Origin: an uncultured beta proteobacterium
GTDB lineage: Bacteria; Pseudomonadota; Gammaproteobacteria; Burkholderiales; Burkholderiaceae_C
DNA length: 64,000 nt
Assembly (NCBI GenBank): GCA_903873485.1
Contig: CAIQOO010000083.1
Span: 1 to 64,000 of the forward strand
Direction: 5' to 3'
Of this stretch, positions 34,801-44,100 are shown in pieces. Under the pieces are notes generated by a model. The model had not been told where the DNA came from. It searched no databases and saw only the letters and a list, made by a program, of their open reading frames with translations. A program made the translations under genes and the position numbers. Every line of letters begins with the position of its first letter. The stretch's first letter is position 1.

Positions 34801-35054
34801 GGCCGATTTTGATGACCTCGATGGCCTTCACGCTCGGGGTATTACCGCTGGCGCTGGCCAGCGGTGCCGGCTCAGCCAGCCAGCGCGCCATTGGCACCGG
34901 CGTGATTGGCGGCATTTTGACCGGCACCACACTGGCGGTGGTGTTTGTGCCGATCTTTTTTGTCGTGGTACGCAGCCTGTTCAAAGACAGCGCCCGCCAG
35001 CAGCAGGTGCATGCCGAACAGGCCGCCCACATGGGAGTGCATTCACATGAATAA
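31899..35054 (+). CDS. RND multidrug efflux pump, HAE1/AcrB family (1051 aa)
   Basis: Inner-membrane proton-driven drug exporter. The start M-A-K-F-F-I-D-R-P-I-F-A-W is that of AcrB homologues. Twelve transmembrane segments and two large periplasmic loops are visible. The proton-relay aspartates lie in G-I-V-V-D-D-A-I-V-V-V-E-N and the relay lysine in G-L-S-A-K-N-A-I-L-I-I-E-F. G-T-E-R-A-M-R-I-W-I-D lies in the first porter loop. It overlaps the outer-membrane-factor gene by 8 bp. No TetR-type repressor is adjacent, so the control gene is elsewhere. Confidence 0.93.
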   Translation: MAKFFIDRPIFAWVIALFIIVMGAVSITQLPIAQYPPVAPPSIIVSANYPGASAQTLEDSVLSIVEQEMNGSPGLIYMESVAQANGTGSITLSFQPGTNPDLAQVDVQNRLSRASPRLPSAVTQQGVRVEKARSNFLLFAILSSDDPALNPVALGDYASRSIVPEIQRLPGVGQVQLFGTERAMRIWIDPAKLLGFNLSAADVTAAIRSQNAQVSAGEIGSLPNVAGQGISATVVVNGQLGSVEQFGNVTLRANTDGSSVRLKDVARIELGAQTYATSARLNGKPSTGIGVQLSPSGNALATAKAVRARMQELEKFFPKSMTWAIPYDSSRFIETSLRQVAETLVEAIILVFLVMFLFMQDWRYTLIPTLVVPVALLGTFATLLALGFSINVLTMFAMVLVIGIVVDDAIVVVENVERIMSEEGLSPLLATRKAMGQIQGAIIGVTVVLISVFVPLAFFSGSIGNIYRQFAAVMGVSIAFSAFLALSLTPALCATLLKPVEAGHHHAKSGFFGWFNRGFARTAKSYESSVARLLPHAARYLVIYLAIVAAAAWTYQRLPTSFLPNEDQGNMLVNVQLPPGATQTRTLAVMQQVEGFLLKQPEVKSMVGVLGFSFSGQGQNAALAFVTLKDWSERPGPGSSAQALAGRSFGALSGVRDAFIFPLSPPPIPELGASSGFSFRLQDRAGLGHAALLAARGQLLGLATKSKVITQVRPDGLEDAPQLQLDIDRDKASALGVSFDAINATISTALGSAYANDFPNAGRLQRVVVQADAPARMQPDDLLKLNVLNSKGQTVPLAAFASTRWITGAMQTVRYNGYPAMRISGSAAPGYSTGAALLEMEQLAAQLPAGFGYEWSGTSREEKLAGSQAMILYAFAILAVFLCLAALYESWTIPLSVILVVPLGVLGVIVATLLRDYANDVYFQVGLITIIGLSAKNAILIIEFAKDLQAQGKSVISAALEAAHIRFRPILMTSMAFTLGVLPLALASGAGSASQRAIGTGVIGGILTGTTLAVVFVPIFFVVVRSLFKDSARQQQVHAEQAAHMGVHSHE

Positions 35055-36465
35055 GTTGTCATTCACCGCGCTGGCCTGCGCTAGCCTGCTGTCGGCCTGC
35101 TCGCTGATGCCCGGCTACCAGCGTCCGCCCGCACCGATCCCGGCCAACTGGCCGGTTTCACAGGCTTTTGACAGTGTTAAAAATGATAGCTACCAGCGCA
35201 ATGAGGACAAGGGCTGGAGGCATTTTTTCCTTGATAAAACACTGCAAGAGCTGATCACCCTGGCGGTCGCCCACAACCGCGACCTGCGGGTGGCCGTGCT
35301 CAACATCGAATTGGCCCGGGCACAACTCGGCATTCGCCGGGCGGACCAGTTCCCGACCCTGAACGCGGCCCTGAGCGGTTCACGCACACCCAACAGCAGT
35401 GGCGAGATCAGCAGCAGCTATAGCGGCGGGCTGATCGTGACAGCCTATGAACTGGACTTTTTTGGCCGGGTCGCCAGCCTCAAAGAGCAGGCGCTGGCCC
35501 AGTACCTGGCATCAACCGAGGCCAGTGCCACCGTGCAGATCAGCCTGATGGCCACCGTGGCCCAGAGCTGGCTCAGCCTGCTGGCTGACGAGGAACTGCT
35601 GGCGGCCTCGCGCCAGACGCTGGCCAGCCGCGAGCAGTCGCTCGCGCTGGTGGAGCTGAAACTGCGCCACGGTGCCGCCTCCGAACTCGACGTGCGGCTG
35701 GCCCAAACGCTGCTGGAAAGTGCTCGGGTCACGCTGGCGCAGCAACAGCGCCAGCGCGCGCTTGATGAAAACGCGCTGGTGCTGCTGCTGGGCCGGGCAC
35801 TGCCGGCAGCGGCACTGGCAGCGCGCACTGGCGGCAGTCTGGCCAGCCTGCAATTGGCCGACATGCCGGCCGGGCTGCCGTCCGACCTGCTGACGCGCCG
35901 TCCCGACATTCGGCAAGCCGAGCAGTTGCTGATCGCCAGCAACGCCAACATTGGCGCTGCCCGCGCCGCGTTTTTTCCGCGCATTGCGCTTACCACCGGG
36001 GCCGGTTCGGCCAGCAGCGCGCTGTCGGGCCTGTTCAAGGACGGCTCCTGGGGCTGGACCTTCAGCCCGCAACTGGTGCTGCCAATCTTTGATGCCGGGC
36101 GCAACCAAGCCAATCTGGATGCCGCCCGAGCGGCGCGCGACATCGCCATCGCGCAATACGAAAAAGCCATCCAGAGCGCCTTTCGCGAGGTAGCCGATGC
36201 GCTGGCCGGGGGCGACACACTGGCGCGCCAGCTCAAGGCCAGCCAGGCTTTGCTGCAAGCCGAATCCGGGCGCACCCGGCTGACCAAACTGCGCTTTGAC
36301 AACGGTGCCGCCAGTCAGCTTGACTGGCTGGATGCGCAGCGCAGCCTGTTTGCGGCACAGCAGGCGCTGGTGCAAACCCGCCTGGCATCGCTGCAAAACC
36401 AGGTCACGCTGTACAAGGCGCTGGGGGGTGGCTTGCTGGCAGTTACTGCCAATGGCCTGCCTTAA
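35047..36465 (+). CDS. RND efflux outer-membrane factor, OprM/NodT family lipoprotein (472 aa)
   Basis: Outer-membrane channel of the tripartite pump. The start MNKLSFTALACASLLSACSL has a lipobox (L-S-A-C). TolC-type repeats follow, with L-P-S-D-L-L-T-R-R-P-D-I-R-Q-A-E in the second half and Y-E-L-D-F-F-G-R in the first, both family signatures. A dispersed repeat copy lies in frame near residues 47-58 and contributes D-S-Y-Q-R-N-E-D-K-G-W, so a conserved Gly-Trp before the first channel helix is partly repeat-encoded. ATG at 35047 overlaps the pump stop. Confidence 0.92.
   Translation: MNKLSFTALACASLLSACSLMPGYQRPPAPIPANWPVSQAFDSVKNDSYQRNEDKGWRHFFLDKTLQELITLAVAHNRDLRVAVLNIELARAQLGIRRADQFPTLNAALSGSRTPNSSGEISSSYSGGLIVTAYELDFFGRVASLKEQALAQYLASTEASATVQISLMATVAQSWLSLLADEELLAASRQTLASREQSLALVELKLRHGAASELDVRLAQTLLESARVTLAQQQRQRALDENALVLLLGRALPAAALAARTGGSLASLQLADMPAGLPSDLLTRRPDIRQAEQLLIASNANIGAARAAFFPRIALTTGAGSASSALSGLFKDGSWGWTFSPQLVLPIFDAGRNQANLDAARAARDIAIAQYEKAIQSAFREVADALAGGDTLARQLKASQALLQAESGRTRLTKLRFDNGAASQLDWLDAQRSLFAAQQALVQTRLASLQNQVTLYKALGGGLLAVTANGLP
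35186..35221 (+). repeat. Dispersed element copy E inside the outer-membrane-factor gene
   Basis: ATAGCT, 17 nt, AAGGGCTGGAGGC, fully in frame near the 5' end of the gene. This is one of the best-preserved copies although it is translated. Confidence 0.85.
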
Positions 36466-36641
36466 AAAAGCAGCTATGGCAAAGTCGCCAGACCGGTTGA
36501 TCCGGCAAAGGCTGGCCCAAAGGCCTTTGCCCTGGTCCATCTACCCATGATCGGGTGCCAGTCGTTTTGGGCGGCATGGCTCGACCTCGGCAAGCGCCGG
36601 GATGCTGGCTTTTATGCCGCTCGAATTTTTTGAAGAAATCA

Positions 36642-36677
36642 GCCGCTAGCCCTTGTCCCCATTGCGCTGTCAGCTAT
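36642..36677 (-). repeat. Dispersed element copy F
   Basis: Minus-strand ATAGCT, 17 nt, AAGGGCT, in the 245-bp gap after the efflux operon and before the rpn tail gene, which otherwise holds no gene. Confidence 0.85.
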
Positions 36678-36710
36678 GCTATAAATAGCATTAATTTGAC
36701 CGGATAGTTT

Positions 36711-36959
36711 TTACAGCCCCAGAATAGAACGTGCCTGCGCTTCAGGGAAGCCACTCGCAACCATCTTGATCAGGGCATCTTGCAAGCCTTCTTGCTTGCC
36801 GCGTTGCTCGCCACGCTGCTCTGCTGCCTGTATCAGCGTGGCTTCATCGTGCAGGGCGCGTTCTCGCACCAGTTCGCGGTACCAGGTTTCGACATCGGAG
36901 CTGGAATCTTTGGGCTTGTTCAATGCTTGCTGCATTGGCGGATTGGACGACTGGTTCAT
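36711..36959 (-). CDS. Free-standing duplicate of the Rpn C-terminal part (82 aa)
   Basis: This short gene repeats the C-terminal third of the Rpn nuclease encoded 28 bp upstream. Shared stretches include V-R-E-R-A-L-H-D-E-A-T-L-I-Q-A-A-E-Q-R-G and the ending M-V-A-S-G-x-P-E-A-Q-A-R-S-I-L-G-L. It starts at its own ATG (MNQSSNPPMQQALNK) with AAGGAG seven bases before, aligned with an internal ATG of the long gene. No nuclease residues are present. In characterised Rpn loci an internally started C-terminal protein inhibits the full-length toxin, so this copy may be an extra antitoxin. It could also be a decaying duplicate; an intact frame and ribosome site argue against that. Confidence 0.75.
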   Translation of the reverse strand: MNQSSNPPMQQALNKPKDSSSDVETWYRELVRERALHDEATLIQAAEQRGEQRGKQEGLQDALIKMVASGFPEAQARSILGL

Positions 36960-36987
36960 GGCAGGCTCCTTGCGATGGACGATTGAT

Positions 36988-37260
36988 TTACAAACCCAGA
37001 ATGGAGCGTGCCTGCGCTTCAGGGATGCCACTCGCAACCATCCTAGTCAATGCATTTTGCAAGCCTTTTTGCTCGCCGCGCTGCTCACCGCGCTGCTCAC
37101 CGCGTTGCTCGCCGCGCTGCTCTGCTGCCTGTATCAGCGTGGCTTCATCGTGCAGGGCGCGTTCTCGCACCATTGCACGGTGCCGGGTTTCGGCATCGGC
37201 GCTGAGGTCTTTCAGCATGTCCAGTGCTTGCTGCACCGGCGGGTACGACAACTGACTCAT
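36988..37260 (-). CDS. Candidate nested gene within rpn (internal start, 90 aa)
   Basis: Inside rpn, in the same frame, the codons for S-E-E-S-A before Met188 read GAGGAGTCCGCC-ATG, a near-perfect ribosome site at eight bases. Translation from here gives the C-terminal 90 residues starting MSQLSYPPVQQALDML, without the catalytic part. The free-standing 82-residue duplicate starts at exactly the aligned Met and keeps the same leader pattern. By analogy with RpnS proteins of Escherichia coli, it would be an intragenic antitoxin. That it is translated is inference. Confidence 0.55.
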   Translation of the reverse strand: MSQLSYPPVQQALDMLKDLSADAETRHRAMVRERALHDEATLIQAAEQRGEQRGEQRGEQRGEQKGLQNALTRMVASGIPEAQARSILGL

Positions 37261-37821
37261 GGCGGACTCCTCGCTCCAGTGTTCAAAAAAGGTCACCCAG
37301 GCAGCCAGGCTTTGCGCCAAGGCGCTGTGCAGCCGGTCGGCTTTGCCGAGTTCGATGATGTTCAATTCTAATTCTGCGCCCAGTTTGGTGGCTGGCTGCC
37401 AGCGGTCGCGCATCTCAAAACACCAGTGCGCCTGGCTGAACTGCTGCGGCTCGGTGAAGATCTCAAAATCGAGCAGATGGATGCCAATCACCGGCTTGAG
37501 GTCGGCGTAACTTTCGCCGCTGGTGATCTGTTTGGTCAACGCGCTGGCCAGGTAATAGGTGCTGCGGGCACTCCAGGGGTCAAAGCGTTTGACCTGCATT
37601 TCGACGTTGATCCGCCGTCCGTGGCAGTCTTTGGCCAGAACGTCGAGCACGATGAATTTGCCCGCCAGGTCTTCGGGGTCAATGCGCGGGTTGAGTACTT
37701 CGATCACCTCCAGCGGTTCGTCTTCACTGCGGATGGCGTTGATCAACGCCGTCAGCAAGTGTGGTGCAACCGCAAACAGGCGTTTGAATACGTAATCGTT
37801 TTTCGGGTCAAGCAGGCGCAT
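36988..37821 (-). CDS. Rpn-family PD-(D/E)XK nuclease / putative transposase (277 aa)
   Basis: Member of the Rpn (recombination-promoting nuclease, PDDEXK transposase-like) family; characterised members are DNA endonucleases, some acting in phage defence. The N-terminus reads MRLLDPKNDYVFKRLF, the family signature. Catalytic residues fit I-V-L-D-V-L-A-K-D followed by I-N-V-E-M-Q-V (Asp and Glu-x-Gln). Y-Y-L-A-S-A-L-T-K-Q-I and a long helical C-terminus follow. Near the end are four E-Q-R-G units in tandem (a 12-bp repeat), against two in the downstream duplicate, so the tract is slippage-prone. It contains a candidate nested gene from the ATG at 37260. Bases 37822-38106 between it and the divergent CheB-CheR gene hold no gene. 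Confidence 0.85.
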   Translation of the reverse strand: MRLLDPKNDYVFKRLFAVAPHLLTALINAIRSEDEPLEVIEVLNPRIDPEDLAGKFIVLDVLAKDCHGRRINVEMQVKRFDPWSARSTYYLASALTKQITSGESYADLKPVIGIHLLDFEIFTEPQQFSQAHWCFEMRDRWQPATKLGAELELNIIELGKADRLHSALAQSLAAWVTFFEHWSEESAMSQLSYPPVQQALDMLKDLSADAETRHRAMVRERALHDEATLIQAAEQRGEQRGEQRGEQRGEQKGLQNALTRMVASGIPEAQARSILGL

Positions 37822-38106
37822 GGTGATGGGTGTTGGGCGTGGGGCTGGATGGCATGATAACCAGCGGCATGGTCGGCCCAAGAGTCTCGACGGGCACCGA
37901 TTGGCCAAATCCGCAATCAACCACGAACAGCTCTTGCAAGCCACGTCGTCGGTTAACCCGACCTACCGTTGCCAGCCGGAAGATGCCATCCACGCACCTG
38001 ACACAAGCCTGAAAATGCACCCAAACACCCGGTGGCAAAGCGTAAACTAGCAGGCGGTACCGGATCGTCATCAGCGGCCATCCTGATGCCACTATCGGAG
38101 ATCGCC

Positions 38107-41100
38107 ATGTCAAGAAAACCAGGTACGCCAAATCGAAACCAGCCACGCCGCCAGCGCCCGTTATTGGCTAACCAGCCCCCCCCCGCCATCATGGATAAGC
38201 CCGGCCTAGAGGCCGTCAGGGGCTTTCCGGTGGTCGGTATCGGTGCCTCGGCTGGCGGACTGGCGGCCTTCGAGGCTTTTTTCTCCGGCATGCCCGCAGA
38301 CACCGACCCCGGCATGGCCTTTGTGCTGGTGCAGCACCTCGCCCCCGACCACAAAAGCCTGCTTGCCGAACTGATTGGCCGCTGCACCCGGATGCCGGTG
38401 TCTGAGGTCGAAGACGGCGTGGTCGTGCAGGCCAACTGCGTTTATGTCATCCCGCCCAACTGCAACATGGCGCTGCTGCAAGGTGTACTGCATCTGCTCG
38501 ATCCAGCGGCCCCGCGCGGCCAGCGGCTGCCGATTGACTTCTTTTTTCAGTCGCTCGCGGCCGACTGGCAAGAGCAGGCGATTGGCATCGTGCTGTCGGG
38601 CACCGGCAGCGACGGCAGCCTGGGGCTGCGCGCCATCAAAGAGGCTGGTGGACTGGTGATGGCGCAAAGCATTGGCTCGTGCGAATACGACGGCATGCCG
38701 CAAAGCGCCATCGCCACCGGTCTGGTGGACTACCAGTTGCCGCCCGCTGACATGCCGGCCCGGCTGATCGCTTATGCTGCCCACGCGCTGCCCCGGCTGA
38801 TCGGCCCGGGCCTGCCTGCCACACCCCGGCTGGAAAGTGCGCTGAAAAAAGTCTTCATCGTGCTGCGTGCCCAAACCGGCCACGACTTTTCGCAATACAA
38901 ACCCAGCAGCGTGCAGCGGCGCATCATGCGGCGCATGGCCGTGCAGCAAATTGAAACCCTTGATGTTTATGTCAACTACCTGCAACAAACCCCGGTCGAG
39001 GCGCAAGCCCTGTTTCATGACCTGTTGATCGGCGTCACCGGTTTTTTTCGCGACCCCGAGGCGTTTTTGGTGCTGCAACACCAGGTCTTGCCCAAACTGC
39101 TGGCCAACAAGCCGGCCGGCAGCCTGGTGCGGGTCTGGTGCCCCGGCTGCAGCACCGGCGAAGAAGCCTATTCGCTGGCCATGCTGCTGGTGGAACAGAT
39201 AGAAGCCATCGGGCACAGCTTGACGGTGCAGGTGTTTGCCACCGACATCGACAGCCGGGCCATCGCCCAAGCGCGCGCCGGGCTGTACCCGGCCAGCATT
39301 GCGACCGATGTCAGTGCCCAGCGGCTGGCACGTTTCTTTGTGGCCGGGCACGATGGCGCAGACTACCGCATCCACAAGAGCCTGCGCGACATGCTGGTGT
39401 TTTCCGAGCAAGACCTGATCAGAGACCCGCCGTTTTCCAGGCTGGACCTGATCAGTTGCCGCAACCTGCTGATCTACCTCAACGCCGATCTGCTAAAAAT
39501 GCTGATCCCGCTGTTTCACTTTGCCTTGAATCCGGGCGGGGTGCTGTTTTTGGGCAACTCCGAGGGGCTGGGCGAGCTTGAAGAACTGTTTGAGGTGCTG
39601 GACCGCCCGGCCAAGCTGTACCGGCGCAATGAAGACCGGATCAGCGACCGGCGCACCCTGCTGAGCCGCTTTATGGCACCGCAGACGGCGGTTGAAGCCT
39701 CGCTGGCTGCAGTGGCACCGGCCAAAACCGCTTTCCCGGCAAGGCCGCCACTGCGCCAACTGATCGAGCAAACCCTGCTGGCGCAAGTGGCCCCGGCCAG
39801 TGCGCTGGTCAACGCCGCCGGCGATATTTTGTACCTGCATGGCCGCACCGGCAGCTACCTCGAACCCTGCCCCGGTGCAGCAGACATTCAGAACATTCTG
39901 AAAATGGCGCGTGACGGCTTACGCCCCGCCTTGAGCCTGGCCTTGCGCCAGGCGGCAAACACTGGGCAGGGCAGCGACACCCCGGCCATTCTGGTCAAAA
40001 CCAATGGCCACGACACCTGGGTCAAGCTCGGTCTTTATCCGGTGGCCATGGGGCCGGGTGCAGACCCGCCGCCACCGCTGTACCTGGTCACGCTGCAAGA
40101 CACACCGGCAGCACAGGTGCCCCTGCCCGGCAGCACGCTGCCGGGCATCGACACGGCAGCGCAGGCCCGCATTGAGACGCTGACCCGCGATCTGCAGGCC
40201 CAAGACGCTTACCTGCAAAACCTGCATGAAGAGATGGATACCGGCCAGGAGGAGTTGAAATCAAGCAATGAGGAAATGCAGTCGGTCAACGAAGAGCTGC
40301 AAAGCACCAATGAAGAGCTGGAAACCGCCAAAGAAGAGTTGCAGTCGGTCAACGAAGAGCTGGCCACCGTCAATGCCGAACTGCAAACCCGGGTCGGCGA
40401 GCTGACGCGCGCCAACAACGACATGAACAACCTGCTGGCAGGTGCCGACATCGGCATGGTGTTTGTCGATTTTCAGTTGCGCATTTTGCGTTTTACCCCG
40501 GCCATCAGCCGCATCATCAACCTGATCCCGGCTGATGTTGGCCGACCGGTCGGGCACATCATCGCCAATCTGCCGGGCTACAACAGCCTGGTGGCCGACC
40601 TGCAGGCGGTGTTGAAAACCCTGCTGCCCAAAGAGGTCGAGGTGCAAACGCAAGACGGCCAGTGGTTTACGCTGCGCATCCTGCCCTACCGCACCCTGAA
40701 CAATGTGATTGAAGGCGCGGTGATCTCGTTTGTCAACATCAGCGAAACCGTGCGTGTCCGTGAAGCACTGCGCCAGGCCAACGACCCGCTGCGTCTGGCG
40801 GTGGTGCGCGACGCGCATGATGCGGTAACGGTACAAGACCTCGACGGCCGCACGCTGGCCTGGAACCCCGGCGCGGTGCGCCTGTATGGCTGGAGCGAGC
40901 AAGAGGCGCTGCAAATGAATGTGCGCGAGCGCATCCCCGAGGGCCTGCGCCCCGGCGCGCTGGCGCAGTTGGCGCAGTTGAGCCGCGCCGAGGTGCTGCA
41001 AGCCTACCCAACCCAACGACTGACACAACAGGGCGTGGTGCTGCAAGTCGCCATCATTTCCACCGCCCTGATCAATGAGGCCGGGCAGATGTATGCGATT

Positions 41101-41139
41101 GCCACCACCGAGCGCCCCTTGCCAGGAGACCCAGCATGA
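38107..41139 (+). CDS. CheB-CheR fusion with PAS domains (1010 aa)
   Basis: One chain joins a chemoreceptor methylesterase and methyltransferase to sensory domains. Residues about 40-230 form CheB with Ser in G-I-G-A-S-A-G-G, His in L-V-Q-H-L-A-P and Asp in S-G-T-G-S-D-G-S. About 250-510 form CheR, with G-V-T-G-F-F-R-D-P, the SAM motif W-C-P-G-C-S-T-G-E-E-A-Y-S and S-C-R-N-L-L-I-Y. A coiled coil of heptads rich in N-E-E-L/M-Q-S (about 715-770) leads to two PAS domains. The CheB lacks its usual receiver domain. ATG 38107 has CGGAG before it. It overlaps the next gene by ATGA, so the two probably signal together. No chemoreceptor genes lie nearby. Confidence 0.92.
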   Translation: MSRKPGTPNRNQPRRQRPLLANQPPPAIMDKPGLEAVRGFPVVGIGASAGGLAAFEAFFSGMPADTDPGMAFVLVQHLAPDHKSLLAELIGRCTRMPVSEVEDGVVVQANCVYVIPPNCNMALLQGVLHLLDPAAPRGQRLPIDFFFQSLAADWQEQAIGIVLSGTGSDGSLGLRAIKEAGGLVMAQSIGSCEYDGMPQSAIATGLVDYQLPPADMPARLIAYAAHALPRLIGPGLPATPRLESALKKVFIVLRAQTGHDFSQYKPSSVQRRIMRRMAVQQIETLDVYVNYLQQTPVEAQALFHDLLIGVTGFFRDPEAFLVLQHQVLPKLLANKPAGSLVRVWCPGCSTGEEAYSLAMLLVEQIEAIGHSLTVQVFATDIDSRAIAQARAGLYPASIATDVSAQRLARFFVAGHDGADYRIHKSLRDMLVFSEQDLIRDPPFSRLDLISCRNLLIYLNADLLKMLIPLFHFALNPGGVLFLGNSEGLGELEELFEVLDRPAKLYRRNEDRISDRRTLLSRFMAPQTAVEASLAAVAPAKTAFPARPPLRQLIEQTLLAQVAPASALVNAAGDILYLHGRTGSYLEPCPGAADIQNILKMARDGLRPALSLALRQAANTGQGSDTPAILVKTNGHDTWVKLGLYPVAMGPGADPPPPLYLVTLQDTPAAQVPLPGSTLPGIDTAAQARIETLTRDLQAQDAYLQNLHEEMDTGQEELKSSNEEMQSVNEELQSTNEELETAKEELQSVNEELATVNAELQTRVGELTRANNDMNNLLAGADIGMVFVDFQLRILRFTPAISRIINLIPADVGRPVGHIIANLPGYNSLVADLQAVLKTLLPKEVEVQTQDGQWFTLRILPYRTLNNVIEGAVISFVNISETVRVREALRQANDPLRLAVVRDAHDAVTVQDLDGRTLAWNPGAVRLYGWSEQEALQMNVRERIPEGLRPGALAQLAQLSRAEVLQAYPTQRLTQQGVVLQVAIISTALINEAGQMYAIATTERPLPGDPA

Positions 41140-44100
41140 ACAGCATCAACAACCAGACCCCGCCCGATGCGGCACCAGCATCCGCAGAAGCCGGGGCGCT
41201 GCGCCAAAAGGCCGAGGCCCGCTGGCAAAAAATCGTCGGCACGTCAGCAGAGCGTGTTGAAGACATGACGGTGGCCGCCAGCCACAGCCTGTTACAAGAG
41301 CTGCGCGTGCACCAGATCGAGCTGGAGATGCAAAACGAAGAGCTGCGCCGCGCCAAGCTTGAGCTGGAGAACTCGCGCGCCAGTTACCTGAGCCTGTACG
41401 AGCTGGCCCCGGTGGGTTATTGCAGCGTGAGCGAGGCCGGCTTGCTGCAGCAGGCCAACCTGACGCTGGCCAACCTGCTGGGCGTGGTACGCAGCAAACT
41501 GCGCAGTTCGCTGTTTTCGAGCTTTGTCTATAAAGCCGACCAAGACCGCTGGTACCAGCTGCGCGCGCAACTGCTGGAAACCTCTGCGCCGCAGGTCATC
41601 GAACTGCGCCTGCGCCAAACCGATGGCGCGCCCTTGTGGGTGCATCTAAGCGCCACCGTGGCACAAGACGACACAGTTGGCCGCAGCTTGCGCGTCATCG
41701 TCAGCGACATCAGCGCGCGCAAACAAACCGAGGCGGCGCTGGTTGAGAGCGATGCGCGCTGGAAATTTGCCGTCGATGGCCTGGGCGACGGCCTGTGGGA
41801 CTGGCATATCCAGACCGGTGTCGCGTTCTACTCGCAGCGCTACAAAGCCATGTTTGGCTATGCCGATGCCGACCTCGGCACCACTGCCAACGAATGGAGC
41901 CAGCGCATGCACCCTGACGATGCGCCGGGCGTGATGGCCGCGCTGCAACCCTGCTTTGATGGCGATGCCGACGTGGCCAGTGTTGAATTTCGCATGCTGT
42001 GCAAAGACGGCACCTGGTGCTGGACGCTTGGGCGGGGCATGGTGATGAGCCGCGACGCACAGGGCAAGGCTTTGCGCATGATTGGCACCAACACCGACAT
42101 CAGCGAGCGCAGACAAACCGCAGCAGTGGACCAGTTTCTGGCACAAACATTTGGCGACCCGCAGGCCGAGCCTTTTTTTGTCGCGCTGGCGCGCTTTTTG
42201 GCCGACAGCCTGCAAATGGACTATGTCTGCGTTGACCGGATTGACCAAGACCGCTTGAACGCCACCACGCTGGCGGCGTTGTTCGACGGCAAGTTGGTCG
42301 ATAACCTGAGCTACGCCCTGGCCGACACCCCGTGCGCCGAAGTGGTCGGGCAACCCGTCTGCTGCTATGCGGCCCAGGTGTGTCAGCGTTTTCCCAAAGA
42401 CCTGCTGCTGCAAGAGTTGCAAATCGAGAGCTACATCGGTGCCACCCTGTGGAGCCACACCGGCGAGCCGATCGGCCTGATCGCCATGATGGGCCGACAC
42501 CCCTTGCGCAACCAGGTTTATGCCCAAACCACACTGACCAGGGTGGCAGTGCGCGCCGCTGGCGAACTCGAGCGCCTTGATGCCGAAGCCGCCTTGCGTG
42601 TCAGCGAAACCCGCTTTCGCCAACTGCTCAATGACATTCCGCTGGTGTCGGTGCAGGGTTATGGCGCAGACGGCATCACGCATTTCTGGAACCAGGCATC
42701 CGAACATTTGTATGGCTACAGCGCCGCCGAAGCCCTGGGTCGCAGCCTGTTCGACACCATTATTCCGGCAGAAATGCACGAGGGCGTGCGCTTGGGCATG
42801 CGCCAGATGTTTGAAACCGCCATGCCAATCCCGGCTGGCGAGCTGTCGCTGCGCCGCAAGGACGGCTCGCGGGTGGATGTGTTTTCTAGCCACGCCTATG
42901 TTCAGGTGCCGGGCCAAGCCCCCGAAATGTTCTGCGTCGATGTCGATCTGACCGAACGCAAACAGGCGCAGGCCCGGCTGCAACTGGCCGCCAGCGTTTT
43001 CGGCCATGCCCGCGAGGGCATCACCATCACCGATGCACAAGGCCGCATTCTGGAGGTCAACGATGCCTTTACCCGCATCACCGGCTATAACCGCAACGAG
43101 GTGATTGGCCAGAATCCGCGCATTCTCAAATCAGGCCGACACGAGCAAGCGTTTTACGTGGCAATGTGGCATGAACTGCTGAGCAACGGCCACTGGAGCG
43201 GCGAAATCTGGAACCGGCGCAAGGACGGCGAAGTCTATGCCGAGCTGCTGACGATCAGCGCGGTGCATGACTCCGGGGGCCAGATCGGGCAGTATGTGGC
43301 GCTGTTCTCCGACATCACCGCGATCAAGGAACATCAGAGCGTGCTGGAGCGGCTGGCGCACTTTGACACGCTGACCCAGTTGCCCAACCGCCTGCTGCTG
43401 TCGGACCGCTTGCAGCAGGGCATGGCGCAAGCGCTGCGGCGCGGTCAACAACTGGCGGTGGCCTACATCGACCTCGACGGCTTCAAATCGATCAACGATA
43501 TGCATGGGCATGATGCCGGCGACCAGGTGCTGATGGCGCTGGCCAATGGCATGAAGGACAGCCTGCGCGAGGGCGACACGCTGGCGCGCATCGGTGGCGA
43601 CGAGTTTGTCGCAGTGCTGATCGACCTTGACGGCAGCTCCGCCTGCCTGCCGCTGCTGACCCGGCTGCTGGCGGCAGCGGCCAAACCAGTGGTGCTGGGC
43701 GACCATGTGCCGCAGGTGTCAGCCAGTGTCGGCGTCACCTTTTACCCGCAGGCGCATGAAGTGGAGGCCGATCAACTGCTGCGCCAGGCCGACCAGGCCA
43801 TGTACCAGGCCAAACTGGCTGGCAAAAACCGCTACCACCTGTTTGATGCCGCGCAAGACAGCAGCCTGCGAGAGCACCACGAAAGCCTGGAGCGCATCCG
43901 CCGGGCGCTGGAGCTTGGCGAATTTGTACTGTATTACCAGCCCAAGGTGAATATGAAGAGCGGCTTGGTCATCGGGGCCGAGGCGCTGATTCGCTGGCAA
44001 CACCCACAGCGCGGGCTGCTGGCGCCGGTCGAGTTTTTGCCGGTGATCGAGGACCATCCGCTGGCTGTTGCGGTTGGCGAATGGGTGATTGACACGGCGC

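Noticed and set aside
37822-38106. A short gene between rpn and the CheB-CheR fusion
   Set aside because: Frames here are short, lack ribosome sites and show no recognisable motif; treated as a divergent promoter region.
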